This document shows positions 1 to 7,516 of a stretch of DNA of 32,002 bases, piece by piece. The notes beneath the pieces were generated by a model that saw only the letters and a program-made list of their open reading frames with translations, was not told the origin of the DNA and did no database searches. Source of the stretch: Oscillospiraceae bacterium (GTDB lineage: Bacteria; Bacillota; Clostridia; Oscillospirales; Oscillospiraceae). Location: positions 1 to 32,002 of the forward strand of contig JAFXYJ010000104.1 of the NCBI GenBank assembly GCA_017541825.1, read 5' to 3'. The translations under genes were made by a program, and so were the position numbers. How positions within the stretch are numbered: the first letter of the stretch is position 1; each line of letters starts with the position of its first letter.

Positions 1-1
1 C

Positions 2-34
2 CTCGGCCTGTCCTTTGAGCCGATCGGGTCCTGA
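2..34 (+). CDS. Possible 3' end of a gene entering from the left
   Basis: One plus-strand frame reads LGLSFEPIGS and then stops at TGA (32-34). It is followed at once by a strong hairpin, which is what the end of a gene convergent with the tryptophan synthase gene would look like. Only ten codons are visible, so the protein cannot be identified and the frame could be chance. Confidence 0.3.
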   Translation, partial: LGLSFEPIGS

Positions 35-49
35 ATAAAGTAAAAATAC

Positions 50-80
50 AGCGCCCCTGAGATCCGATCTCAGGGGCGCT
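50..80 (-). terminator. Intrinsic terminator of the TrpB2 gene, possibly bidirectional
   Basis: A perfect 13-bp inverted repeat (50-62 with 68-80, loop TCCGA) lies just past the TrpB2 stop codon. Read on the minus strand, the stem is followed by a U-rich run (TGTATTTTTA). It could also stop transcription of a gene arriving from the left on the plus strand. Confidence 0.8.
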
Positions 81-96
81 GCGCTTATACCGTTGT

Positions 97-1467
97 TTAC
101 ACCTTGGGCAGCCTGGCGCGGAAGGCGGCCAGCTCCTCGTCGGTGGGGATGTAGTCATCCATTTTGCCGTCGTGTAACTTTTCATAGGCGACCATATCGA
201 AGTAGCCGGTGCCGGTGAGACCGAAGACGATGGTCTTCTCCTCGCCGGTCTCCTTGCACTTTTTCGCCTCGTCCAGAGCCACGCGGATGGCGTGGGCGCT
301 CTCGGGGGCTGGGAGGATGCCCTCGACCCGGGCAAACTCCTCGGCGGCCTCGAACACGCTGGTCTGCGTGACGGCTCTGGCCTCCATGAGGCCGTCGTCA
401 TAGAGCTGGGACAGCACGGGGCTCATGCCGTGATAGCGCAGACCGCCGGCGTGGTTGGGGGCGGGGATGAAGTCGCTGCCCAGCGTGTACATTTTGGCCA
501 GCGGACAGACCATGCCCGTGTCGCAGAAGTCATAGGCGTACACGCCCCGGGTGAAGCTCGGGCAGGAGGCGGGCTCCACGGCGACGATCTGGTAATCCGC
601 CTCGCCGCGGATCTTTTCACCCATGAAAGGCGAGATCAGACCGCCGAGGTTGGAGCCGCCGCCGGCGCAGCCGATGATCATGTCGGGCATGATATGATAC
701 TTGTCCAGCGCGGCCTTGGTCTCCAGACCGATGACCGACTGATGCAGCAGCACCTGGTTGAGCACCGAGCCGAGCACGTAGCGGTAGCCGGGCGTGCCGA
801 CGGCGACCTCCACGGCCTCGGAGATCGCGCAGCCGAGAGAACCGGTGGTGCCGGGGTGCTCGGCGAGGATCTTCCGGCCGACCTCGGTGGTGTCGGAGGG
901 GGAGGGAGTCACCGAGGCGCCGTAGGTGCGCATGACCTCGCGGCGGAAAGGCTTCTGCTCATAGGAGACCTTGACCATGAACACCTTGCAGTCCAGTTCA
1001 AAGTAGGAGCAGGCCATTGACAGCGCCGTGCCCCACTGACCGGCACCGGTCTCCGTGGTCACACCCTTGAGACCCTGCTTTTTGGCGTAGTATGCCTGGG
1101 CGATGGCGGAGTTGAGCTTGTGGGAACCGCTGGTGTTGTTGCCCTCGAATTTGTAGTAGATCTTCGCAGGGGTCTTCAGCCGCTCCTCGAGGCAGTAGGC
1201 CCGGACCAGGGGAGAGGGGCGGTACATTTTGTAGAAATCCGCGATTTCCTGGGGGATGGGAATGAAGGGATCGGTGTCGTTGAGCTCCTGCGCCACGAGC
1301 TCCTCACAGAACACGGCGCTGAGCTCCTCGGCGGACATGGGCTGATGCGTGCCCGGATTGAGCAGGGGAGCGGGCTTGTTCTTCATATCCGCGCGGACGT
1401 TGTACCAATTCTTCGGCATTTCGGATTCTTCGAGATAGATTTTGTAGGGGATGTTCTGGTCAGCCAT
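97..1467 (-). CDS. trpB: TrpB2-type tryptophan synthase beta chain
   Basis: A 456-residue PLP enzyme that joins indole and serine to give tryptophan. It belongs to the TrpB2 class, which is longer than the roughly 400-residue TrpB1 that partners TrpA. Visible features are the N-terminal extension with RPSPLVRA (83-90), the PLP lysine in GSHKLN (Lys117), ETGAGQWG (139-146) and the phosphate-binding loop GGGSN (269-273). AAAGGAG sits upstream of the ATG. No trpA or other trp gene lies beside it, so salvage of free indole is a reasonable inference. It is preceded by a tryptophan-type T-box leader and followed by a terminator, so it is a single-gene unit. Confidence 0.95.
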   Translation of the reverse strand: MADQNIPYKIYLEESEMPKNWYNVRADMKNKPAPLLNPGTHQPMSAEELSAVFCEELVAQELNDTDPFIPIPQEIADFYKMYRPSPLVRAYCLEERLKTPAKIYYKFEGNNTSGSHKLNSAIAQAYYAKKQGLKGVTTETGAGQWGTALSMACSYFELDCKVFMVKVSYEQKPFRREVMRTYGASVTPSPSDTTEVGRKILAEHPGTTGSLGCAISEAVEVAVGTPGYRYVLGSVLNQVLLHQSVIGLETKAALDKYHIMPDMIIGCAGGGSNLGGLISPFMGEKIRGEADYQIVAVEPASCPSFTRGVYAYDFCDTGMVCPLAKMYTLGSDFIPAPNHAGGLRYHGMSPVLSQLYDDGLMEARAVTQTSVFEAAEEFARVEGILPAPESAHAIRVALDEAKKCKETGEEKTIVFGLTGTGYFDMVAYEKLHDGKMDDYIPTDEELAAFRARLPKV

Positions 1468-1499
1468 GGGGATTCTCCTTTCTTATTCGGGACAAAAGA

Positions 1500-1767
1500 A
1501 AACGATCCTGTCCCAGTAGTTTTGCTGGGACAGGATCGGAATAATCCTGCGGTGCCACCCGGCTTGACGCTCACGCGCCCACTTTGTGCACACAGACATG
1601 TGCCGGCTTTGTTTACGGAGAGCCGCTCCGTCTCACATACTCGGGGGAACGCCCCTTTTCTGCTCGCCCTCGGAAGTCCATTCGGTTCCCGCTTTCCGCC
1701 GCGTTTCCAGCACCCGCGGCTCTCTGTAGGAAAGGTGAGAGAACTTACTCACTCTTCTTCAACGGTT
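1500..1767 (-). promoter_or_regulatory. T-box riboswitch, tryptophan specifier, upstream of TrpB2
   Basis: Read on the minus strand, the leader contains the conserved T-box core GGGTGGCACCGCAG (1560-1547). It is followed by a 14-bp terminator stem (1538-1525 with 1516-1503) and a T-rich tail. Further upstream there is a Stem I-like region with a GGTGCTG element. A specifier loop context GAATGGACTTCC places codon UGG at 1680-1678, matching tRNA-Trp. Uncharged tRNA-Trp would favour the antiterminator and switch the gene on. The motif is seen directly; the specifier assignment rests on its position and on agreement with the downstream gene. Confidence 0.93.
1503..1538 (-). terminator. Regulated terminator of the T-box leader
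   Basis: The perfect 14-bp stem CGATCCTGTCCCAG/CTGGGACAGGATCG with an 8-nt loop is followed on the minus strand by TTTTCTTTTG. The T-box core just upstream would compete with it by forming the antiterminator. Confidence 0.9.
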
Positions 1768-1773
1768 TACCCG

Positions 1774-1802
1774 ATTAAATCATAATCGAATCGGGTTGTC
1801 AA
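1774..1802 (-). promoter_or_regulatory. Promoter of the T-box/TrpB2 transcript
   Basis: Minus-strand -35 TTGACA (1802-1797) and -10 TTTAAT (1779-1774) are 17 bp apart. This places the start of transcription near 1767, at the beginning of the T-box leader. Confidence 0.75.
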
Positions 1803-1846
1803 TCGTTAATATTCACATTTTTCCGGCCGAAAGAGCGGCCGTTTTT

Positions 1847-3007
1847 TCAGTATCGGTGGAACTGCTGCGGGGTTGGTCGGTATTTGGCGCCCGAGACCAA
1901 CCCTACGGCGGCAAAAGTCGCCATCAGGGAGGATCCGCCGTAGCTGAAAAACGGGAGCGTGATGCCGATAACGGGGGTGATGCCCATATTCATACCGGTG
2001 TTGACCAGCATCTGGAAGAACAGACTGGCGGCCACGCCGGTGCACACGAGCATACTCATGGTATTGTTCGATCGCAGACCCACCAGCATGCAGCGGATGA
2101 TGATCGCCGAGAGCAGCGCCATGATGATCAGGCAGGCGATCATGCCCAGCTCCTCGCCGGCCACGGCGAAAATGAAGTCGGTCTGTTTGCCGGTCAGCGC
2201 GTTGGTCTGCGTCTGAAAGCCCTTGCCGTAGCCTACGCCGGAGAACTGCCCGGAGGCCAGCGCCAGCCGGCTGCGGATCGTCTGCCAGCGGATCCCGTAG
2301 CCCTCCGGATCCACCGCGGGGTTATAGGGCGCCATCATGCGGTTGCGCTGGTAATCCTTGAGCACATTGTTCCAGATAAAGGGGATCGCGACGGCCACGA
2401 CGGCGCCGCCGATGAGGAACCAGTAGAGCCGTATGCCGGCCATGACCATCATCACCACGAAGATCGCCGCGAACACGATGGCGCTGCCCAGGTCCTCGGA
2501 GGTGAACATGATCAGTACGAAAACGTAACCGAAATGGACCACCAGCTGCGCCATGCAGAAGATGGAGTTGATATCCTTGTACTCCTTGAGGTAGGTCATG
2601 TGCTTGGCCATCAGAATAATAAAGACGACCTTTGCGATCTCGGAGGGCTGGATACCGATGCCGAAAAAGCGGATCCACGCGGAGTTGCCGGTATCGCCGG
2701 AAACGCCGAAGGGGATCAGCAGCAGCATGATGACCGTCTCAAAGATCAGCAGCAGGATCCAGCGGTCAGAGATGATATCCAGGTCGATGACCGTGAACAC
2801 GTAGTAGAGAAACAGCCCCAGGAAGAAAGCGAACACCTGCACAGGGACGTAGGTGTGCGAGGAGAGGGCGCGGGTAGCGCTGGTGATGAGAACGATACCA
2901 AAGATCGAGCAGATGCAGCTGAGCGATAAAAGCAGCATGTCTGCCCGCTGGGAAAAGTCAGAGGTACGATCCCAGATGTAACGAAGGGTTTTCTTCAGGT
3001 CTTCCAG
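1847..3007 (-). CDS. rodA: RodA/FtsW-family peptidoglycan glycosyltransferase
   Basis: A SEDS-family polytopic membrane protein that polymerises lipid II. About ten hydrophobic segments are visible. Family signatures include SGVGYGKG, FAVAGEELGM and, near the C-terminus, NTGMNMGITPVIG followed by LPFFSYGGSS. RodA (elongation) is preferred over FtsW or SpoVE because of the overall motif pattern, but no mreBCD or division genes sit beside it to confirm this. The frame is open further upstream, but AAAGGAGG lies 8 nt before a CTG codon at 3007-3005 and no ATG, GTG or TTG fits. The CTG start is therefore chosen, giving 386 residues. Translation from the next in-frame ATG would remove about 24 residues. 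It has its own promoter, divergent from tsaE. Confidence 0.9.
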   Translation of the reverse strand: MEDLKKTLRYIWDRTSDFSQRADMLLLSLSCICSIFGIVLITSATRALSSHTYVPVQVFAFFLGLFLYYVFTVIDLDIISDRWILLLIFETVIMLLLIPFGVSGDTGNSAWIRFFGIGIQPSEIAKVVFIILMAKHMTYLKEYKDINSIFCMAQLVVHFGYVFVLIMFTSEDLGSAIVFAAIFVVMMVMAGIRLYWFLIGGAVVAVAIPFIWNNVLKDYQRNRMMAPYNPAVDPEGYGIRWQTIRSRLALASGQFSGVGYGKGFQTQTNALTGKQTDFIFAVAGEELGMIACLIIMALLSAIIIRCMLVGLRSNNTMSMLVCTGVAASLFFQMLVNTGMNMGITPVIGITLPFFSYGGSSLMATFAAVGLVSGAKYRPTPQQFHRY

Positions 3008-3044
3008 TGCTCTCGCCTCCTTTACCGATGATTTGACGCATCGT

Positions 3045-3073
3045 ATTGTAGCACAAGATCGCTTTTCTTGCAA
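3045..3073 (-). promoter_or_regulatory. Promoter of rodA
   Basis: Minus-strand -35 TTGCAA (3073-3068) and -10 TACAAT (3050-3045) are separated by 17 bp. They lie about 40 bp upstream of the CTG start and leave a short leader carrying AAAGGAGG. Confidence 0.75.
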
Positions 3074-3091
3074 CAGGCAGGGAAAAGATGC

Positions 3092-3120
3092 TTTACTCTC
3101 CCGTGGCCCGGGTGTATAAT
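3092..3120 (+). promoter_or_regulatory. Promoter of the tsaE operon
   Basis: A perfect -10 TATAAT (3115-3120) is preceded at 17 bp by a weaker -35 TTTACT (3092-3097). It sits 35 bp before the tsaE start and is divergent from the rodA promoter. Confidence 0.65.
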
Positions 3121-3154
3121 CTGAAATCAGAAAAATGATCCCGGAGAGGTCGCC

Positions 3155-3580
3155 ATGGTCTTTTTGAGCCAAAACGAAGCGGATACCGAAGCGCTCGGAG
3201 CGCGGCTTGCCGCGGCGCTGCCCGCCGGCGGTGTCGTCATCGCCCTGTACGGAGAGCTCGGCGCGGGAAAGACGGCCTTCGTACGCGGCCTGGCCCGCGG
3301 CCTCGGCGTGAAGGGCACGGTGGTGAGCCCCACGTTCACCATCGTCAACGAGTATCCGGGGCAGCGGGAGCTGTTCCACTTCGACATGTACCGGCTGGGC
3401 GGAGCCGACGAGCTCTTTGACATCGGCTGGGAGGACTATCTGGCCCGGGAGGGCGTCTGCGCGGTGGAGTGGAGCGAGAACGTCCCCGGCGCCTTTGACG
3501 GCACGGAGATCCGCGTGACCATCGGCAAAGAGGGCGAAAACGCCCGCCGCATCACGGTGGAGGGGGTGGAGCTGTGCTGA
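3155..3580 (+). CDS. tsaE: tRNA t6A biosynthesis ATPase TsaE
   Basis: A 141-residue P-loop ATPase that works with TsaB and TsaD in adding threonylcarbamoyl to A37 of ANN-decoding tRNAs. Walker A is GELGAGKT (33-40). SPTFTIVNEY and FHFDMYRL are family signatures, and VEWSENVP is the C-terminal family element. Its length is typical. GGAGAGG precedes the ATG. It overlaps tsaB by 7 bp, so the two are almost certainly co-translated. The usual third partner, tsaD, is not in this window. Confidence 0.95.
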   Translation: MVFLSQNEADTEALGARLAAALPAGGVVIALYGELGAGKTAFVRGLARGLGVKGTVVSPTFTIVNEYPGQRELFHFDMYRLGGADELFDIGWEDYLAREGVCAVEWSENVPGAFDGTEIRVTIGKEGENARRITVEGVELC

Positions 3581-4275
3581 TCCTTGCCCTGGAATCCTCG
3601 GCGAAGGCCGCCTCCGCGGCGCTGTGCCGGGACGGAGAGCTGATCGCGCTGAGCTATCAGCGCAGCGGACTCACCCACAGCCGGACGCTCCTGCCCATGG
3701 CGGAGGACATCCTGCGCAATACCGAGACGCCGAAGGAGACGCTGGAGGCCGTGGCCGTGGCCTGCGGACCGGGATCCTTTACCGGCATCCGCATCGGCGT
3801 GGCCTCGGCAAAGGGCCTCTGCTGGGGACTGGATATCCCCGCCGTCGGCGTATCCACACTGGAGGCCATGGCCTTTCTGGCGCTGTGCGCCGGGGAAGAG
3901 CCGGTGATCTGTCCGGTGATGGACGCGCGGCGCTCCCAGCTTTACAACGCGCTCTTTGAGCTCCGCGGCGGGAGACCGGTCCGGCTATGCGCCGACCGGG
4001 CCGTTTCCGCGGAGGAGCTGGCCGGAGAGCTCTCGGCCCTGGGACGCCCGGTGTGGGTGTGCGGCGACGGCTGGCAGATCTGCGCCGACGCGCTCACGCG
4101 CCGGGGCGTCGGGCACACCGTCGCCCCCGAGCCCCTCCGTTTCCAGAGTGCCGCGGGTGTGGCGATGGCCGCCGCGGACAAAAAGCCCGTCGGGGCGGAG
4201 GAGCTGCTGCCGGTATATCTGCGCCTGTCCCAGGCCGAGCGGGAACGGCAGGCAAAATTGAAGATCGATCAATAA
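3574..4275 (+). CDS. tsaB: tRNA t6A biosynthesis protein TsaB
   Basis: A 233-residue ASKHA-fold scaffold subunit that dimerises with TsaD in the t6A-synthesising complex. The N-terminus [13 protein letters not shown] and the signature [12 protein letters not shown] are diagnostic. It begins with GTG inside the end of tsaE (3574-3576). No rimI follows, although rimI often does in Firmicutes. Instead upp begins 25 bp later with no terminator between them. Confidence 0.94.
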   Translation: MLILALESSAKAASAALCRDGELIALSYQRSGLTHSRTLLPMAEDILRNTETPKETLEAVAVACGPGSFTGIRIGVASAKGLCWGLDIPAVGVSTLEAMAFLALCAGEEPVICPVMDARRSQLYNALFELRGGRPVRLCADRAVSAEELAGELSALGRPVWVCGDGWQICADALTRRGVGHTVAPEPLRFQSAAGVAMAAADKKPVGAEELLPVYLRLSQAERERQAKLKIDQ

Positions 4276-4300
4276 TCAAACAGTAAAGGAGAATCGTCCA

Positions 4301-4930
4301 ATGAGTGAGCTGCATGTTTACGACCATCCCCTGATCCAGCACAAGCTGTCCATCCTGCGGGACAAAAACACCAGCGTCAAGGAATTTCGAGAGATCGTCA
4401 GCGAGCTGGCCGGCCTGATGTGCTATGAGGCCACCCGCGACCTGCCCCTGGAAGAGGTGGAGATCGAGACTCCCGTGGCGCCCGCGAAGGTCAAGCGCAT
4501 CGCCGGCAAGAAGCTGGCCGTGGTGCCCATCCTGCGCGCCGGACTGGGCATGGTGGACGGCATCATGGCCATGGTGCCCTCCTGCAAGATCGGGCATATC
4601 GGCCTGTACCGCGATCCCGAGACCCTTGAGCCCGTGGAGTACTACTGCAAGCTCCCGGCGGACATATCCGAGCGCGACGTTTACGTCGTGGATCCGATGT
4701 TCGCCACCGGCTGCAGCGCCAGCGCGGCCTCCACCTTCCTCAAGCAGCACGGCTGCCGTCACATCAAGCTCATGTGCATCATCGGTGCGCCGGAGGCATG
4801 GGAGAAGATGCAGAAGGACCATCCGGACGTGGACGTGTACGTGGCCGCCATGGATGAGCGGCTCAATGACCACGGCTATATCGTTCCCGGTCTCGGAGAC
4901 GCCGGCGACCGGATTTTCGGCACGAAGTAA
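4301..4930 (+). CDS. upp: Uracil phosphoribosyltransferase
   Basis: A 209-residue cytosolic salvage enzyme that converts uracil and PRPP into [13 protein letters not shown] (78-87) and the PRPP-binding loop [12 protein letters not shown] (131-142) identify it. The C-terminal [20 protein letters not shown] uracil-binding segment is intact. The loop has Cys where many homologues have Gly (ATGGS becomes ATGCS). AAAGGAGAAT lies upstream of the ATG. It follows tsaB by 25 bp and is probably in the same transcript. Confidence 0.96.
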   Translation: MSELHVYDHPLIQHKLSILRDKNTSVKEFREIVSELAGLMCYEATRDLPLEEVEIETPVAPAKVKRIAGKKLAVVPILRAGLGMVDGIMAMVPSCKIGHIGLYRDPETLEPVEYYCKLPADISERDVYVVDPMFATGCSASAASTFLKQHGCRHIKLMCIIGAPEAWEKMQKDHPDVDVYVAAMDERLNDHGYIVPGLGDAGDRIFGTK

Positions 4931-4981
4931 ACCCTTTCCGGTCCGGCGTTCCCGGACCGCCGCCCACCACGGAGGGATATC

Positions 4982-6004
4982 ATGACATACGAGGAGATCC
5001 ACGCCGCCGCCGCCGACCAGGTGGGGCCGTACTGCAAAAACTGCGCCGTCTGCAACGGCCGCGCCTGCGGCAACACCATGCCCGGCCCGGGCTGCAAATA
5101 TCCGGGCAACACGGCTGCCCGCAACTACGAACAGTGGCAGAAGATCTGCGTCAATATGGACACGCTCTGCCCCAACACCGAGCCGGATATCCGTTTTGAG
5201 ATGTTCGGCCGCACATTCACCGCGCCGGTCTTCGCCGCGCCCCTGGGCTCGCTGGATCTGCACTACGGGCCGAAATACAAGGACCCGGAGTATAACCGGA
5301 TCCTGATCCGCGCCGCGGCGGATTACGGCGTGCTGGCCTTCACCGGCGACGGTGTGGATCCGCAGAACCTGCGGCTCGCCGCCGACGACATGGAGCCCCT
5401 GGGCGGCCTGGGCATCCCGACGATCAAGCCCTGGAACAGGGAAGCCGTCTTTGAAAAGCTCGACTATCTCCGGGAGAAGCATACCTTCGCGGCGGCCATG
5501 GACGTGGACGGCGCGGGACTGCCGTTTTTGAAGGCCATGAACCCCAACGCGGGCAGCAAATCCGTCGAAGAGATGGCGGAGATCATCCGCTATGCCGGCA
5601 TCCCTTTCATCATCAAGGGGATCATGACGCCCGCCGGCGCGCGCAAGGCCGCGGAGGCCGGCGCCGCAGGCATCGTGGTCTCCAACCACGGCGGGCGGGT
5701 GCAGGGCGGCACGCCATCCACCGCAGAGGTCCTGCCGGCTATCGCCGGGGAGGTCGGGGGCAGGATGACGATCCTCGTCGACGGCGGCATTCGTTCGGGC
5801 GTGGATGTGTTCCGCGCCATCGCGCTGGGGGCGGACGGCGTGCTGATCGGCCGGCCGATCCTGAACATGATCTACGGCGGCGGGGCCGAGGGCTTCAAGG
5901 TCTTCATGGACCGCATCACCGCAGAGCTGCGCTCCACCATGACCATGTGCGGCGCCGCGTCGCTTGCGGATATCACGGAAGACAAGATCTGGCAGGGACC
6001 CTGA
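4982..6004 (+). CDS. FMN-dependent alpha-hydroxy-acid oxidase/dehydrogenase family protein
   Basis: A 340-residue TIM-barrel flavoprotein of the lactate/glycolate oxidase family. The FMN- and substrate-binding elements are recognisable: PFIIKGIMTPAGA, SNHGGR with the catalytic His and Arg, and VDGGIRSGVDVFRA near the phosphate site, followed by GADGVLIGRP. The N-terminus is unusual: Cys18, Cys21, Cys24, Cys29 and Cys38 sit in a CxxCxxC-type cluster that could hold an Fe-S centre or zinc. Classical lactate oxidases lack this. The substrate cannot be read from sequence; lactate or another 2-hydroxy acid is a guess from the family. GGAGGG precedes the ATG by 5 nt. It is likely the last gene of the tsaE-tsaB-upp transcript. 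Confidence 0.85.
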   Translation: MTYEEIHAAAADQVGPYCKNCAVCNGRACGNTMPGPGCKYPGNTAARNYEQWQKICVNMDTLCPNTEPDIRFEMFGRTFTAPVFAAPLGSLDLHYGPKYKDPEYNRILIRAAADYGVLAFTGDGVDPQNLRLAADDMEPLGGLGIPTIKPWNREAVFEKLDYLREKHTFAAAMDVDGAGLPFLKAMNPNAGSKSVEEMAEIIRYAGIPFIIKGIMTPAGARKAAEAGAAGIVVSNHGGRVQGGTPSTAEVLPAIAGEVGGRMTILVDGGIRSGVDVFRAIALGADGVLIGRPILNMIYGGGAEGFKVFMDRITAELRSTMTMCGAASLADITEDKIWQGP

Positions 6005-6011
6005 ATGACAA

Positions 6012-6036
6012 AGCCGCTCCGGTTCCCGGAGCGGCT
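6012..6036 (+). terminator. Probable terminator hairpin
   Basis: An 11-bp GC-rich stem (6012-6022 with 6026-6036, loop TTC) begins 8 nt after the oxidase stop. It has no real T-tract, so it may only stall polymerase or protect the mRNA end. A second C/G-rich palindrome lies at about 6051-6075. Confidence 0.5.
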
Positions 6037-6126
6037 GTCTCGTGAATATCCCCCCGGGGGGCTTGCCCCCCGGCCGGTTTCATGTTATCGTACAATAAAG
6101 CAAAAAACAGGGAGGATCACATCAAC

Positions 6127-6609
6127 ATGTCTGAACACGAACACGAGCATATGCACGAGCACACCCATGAGCACACTCACGCCGACGGGACGGTCCACTC
6201 CCATCCCCATGAGCACGAGCACACCCACGAGCACAGCCATGCCCAGGGGGAAGGGCATACCCACACCCACGAGCATCTGCACGCCGAGGGGGTGCCCCAT
6301 GAGCACCATCACGACGGCGAGCATATCCATGAACACACCCACGCCGACGGAACGACCCATTCCCATCCCCACGAGCATCCTCACGATCACGACCACGGCC
6401 CTGCACAGCCGATGGATCAGCTCTTCGCGCTGATGAAATACATGGCCGGGCACAACGCCGACCACACAAGAGAGCTGGAAGAGCTGGCCGGAAAAGCCAG
6501 GGACGCCGGCGCCGGAGAAGCCTACGACCTTATCATGGAGGCTGTGCGTTTCTTTGATCAGGGCAACGAGAGCCTGAGCAAGGCGCTGGAGAAGTTCCCC
6601 AAAAACTGA
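6127..6609 (+). CDS. Histidine-rich putative metal-binding protein
   Basis: About 160 residues. The first two thirds are dense in His-Xaa-His pairs with Glu, Asp, Thr and Pro between them (EHEHEH, HTHEHTH, HSHPHEH). They contain two copies of a HADGT-HSHPHEH block. The remaining 60 or so residues (MDQLFALMKYMAGHNADHTRE onward) look like two or three amphipathic helices. Strong Zn, Ni or Co binding is expected from composition, so storage or chaperone roles are possible. No transporter or metalloenzyme gene adjoins it. There is no signal peptide, so it is probably cytosolic. GGGAGG lies 11 nt before the chosen ATG; an upstream in-frame start at 6082 lacks a ribosome site. Confidence 0.75.
   Translation: MSEHEHEHMHEHTHEHTHADGTVHSHPHEHEHTHEHSHAQGEGHTHTHEHLHAEGVPHEHHHDGEHIHEHTHADGTTHSHPHEHPHDHDHGPAQPMDQLFALMKYMAGHNADHTRELEELAGKARDAGAGEAYDLIMEAVRFFDQGNESLSKALEKFPKN
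6165..6378 (+). repeat. Pair of 52-bp direct repeats inside the His-rich gene
   Basis: The segments 6165-6216 and 6327-6378 are near-identical and encode the same HEHTHADGT-HSHPHEH block. Differences are mostly in third codon positions, which suggests internal duplication followed by selection on the protein. Confidence 0.7.
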
Positions 6610-6616
6610 CCGAAAC

Positions 6617-6650
6617 GGACCGGCGGCTTTCCATCGGAGGCCGCCGGTCC
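6617..6650 (+). terminator. Hairpin after the His-rich gene
   Basis: An 11-bp perfect stem GGACCGGCGGC/GCCGCCGGTCC (6617-6627, 6640-6650) starts 8 nt after the stop. There is no T-tract after it, so termination is plausible but not certain. Confidence 0.45.
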
Positions 6651-6750
6651 ATGCTGTATCGATCCTGTAAACGGCGCGGGGCCCGATGAAAACCGCGGAT
6701 CGGCCGCAGGCTCGCGGACCCTTCTGTGCGCGCCGGCGCCCCTTTGCCGT

Positions 6751-6779
6751 TTGACACAAGGGAACAAACAAAGTATACT
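6751..6779 (+). promoter_or_regulatory. Promoter of the TetR-family gene
   Basis: Consensus -35 TTGACA (6751-6756) and -10 TATACT (6774-6779) with a 17-bp spacer. They leave a leader of about 100 nt before the gene. No clear inverted-repeat operator was recognised around them. Confidence 0.8.
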
Positions 6780-6888
6780 CTGCGCTGAAGCGTATGATCT
6801 GTTCGATAACGGGAGCCGGCAATGATCCTTTCCGCCGACGGACTGCTGCGAAGGACCGCGTCGCTTCGATCTACGGAAGGAGGGCCTC

Positions 6889-7440
6889 ATGGACAGACGG
6901 CAGGCAAAAACACGCAGGGCCGTATTCCGCGCGTTCACTGCGCTTCTGGAAAAAAAGACGTACAGCAGCATTACGATCCAGGAGATCATCGATGAGGCGG
7001 ATATCGGCCGCAGCACGTTCTACGCCCATTTCGACACCAAGGAGGATCTCCTGCAGGCGCTGTGCACCGAGATTTTCGCCCACGTCTTTTCCGAGGATCT
7101 GCAGAAGGAAAAAACGCACGACTTCTCTGTCGATCACGGCATGCGCGGCAAGGTCACACATATCCTCTATCACCTGAAGGACGACCGCCGATACATCCGC
7201 GGGATCCTGTCCAGCGAGAGCGGCGAGGTGTTCATGCGCTATTTCAAAGCACATCTGCGCAGAGAATTCCAGCTCGTCCTGCACGGAAAGACGCAGGACA
7301 TACCGGAGGACTATCTTCTCAACCACATGGTCTGCGATTTCGCCGAGAGTGTGCGCTGGTGGATGCAGCACCCGGAATACTCCCCCGAGGAGCTCGGCGG
7401 CTTCATCATGGCGACGACCCCGGATCTCGACGCGGACTGA
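6889..7440 (+). CDS. TetR/AcrR-family transcriptional regulator
   Basis: 183 residues. The N-terminal helix-turn-helix (about 25-50) reads ITIQEIIDEADIGRSTFYAHF and is followed by the KEDLL motif, typical of TetR proteins. The rest is a helical ligand/dimerisation domain, with WWMQHPEYSPEEL near the end resembling TetR_C-type domains of Firmicute regulators. The ligand and targets are unknown. GGAAGGAGG lies directly upstream of the ATG. The next gene is convergent, so no co-transcribed target is present; the His-rich gene upstream or its own promoter are the nearest possible targets. Confidence 0.88.
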   Translation: MDRRQAKTRRAVFRAFTALLEKKTYSSITIQEIIDEADIGRSTFYAHFDTKEDLLQALCTEIFAHVFSEDLQKEKTHDFSVDHGMRGKVTHILYHLKDDRRYIRGILSSESGEVFMRYFKAHLRREFQLVLHGKTQDIPEDYLLNHMVCDFAESVRWWMQHPEYSPEELGGFIMATTPDLDAD

Positions 7441-7464
7441 ACCCGCGCCGATCGTTCCGGAGAA

Positions 7465-7502
7465 AAAACAGCGCTCCGCACGAAAAGCGGGGCGCTGTTT
7501 TT
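7465..7502. terminator. Bidirectional intrinsic terminator between the TetR gene and asd
   Basis: The stem AACAGCGCTCCGC/GCGGGGCGCTGTT has one G-T wobble. It is flanked by A-rich sequence at 7463-7468 and T-rich sequence at 7498-7502. Each strand therefore sees a hairpin plus U-tract, serving two convergent genes. Confidence 0.85.
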
Positions 7503-7516
7503 GCCTTCGGGCAGTC

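Noticed and set aside
1821-1847. CGGCCG hairpin with T-run on the plus strand at the rodA stop
   Set aside because: The T-tract is on the wrong strand for rodA, and no plus-strand gene precedes it.
6127-6420. Repeats here as a CRISPR-like array
   Set aside because: Only two 52-bp copies, in frame within a coding sequence, without regular spacers or cas genes.
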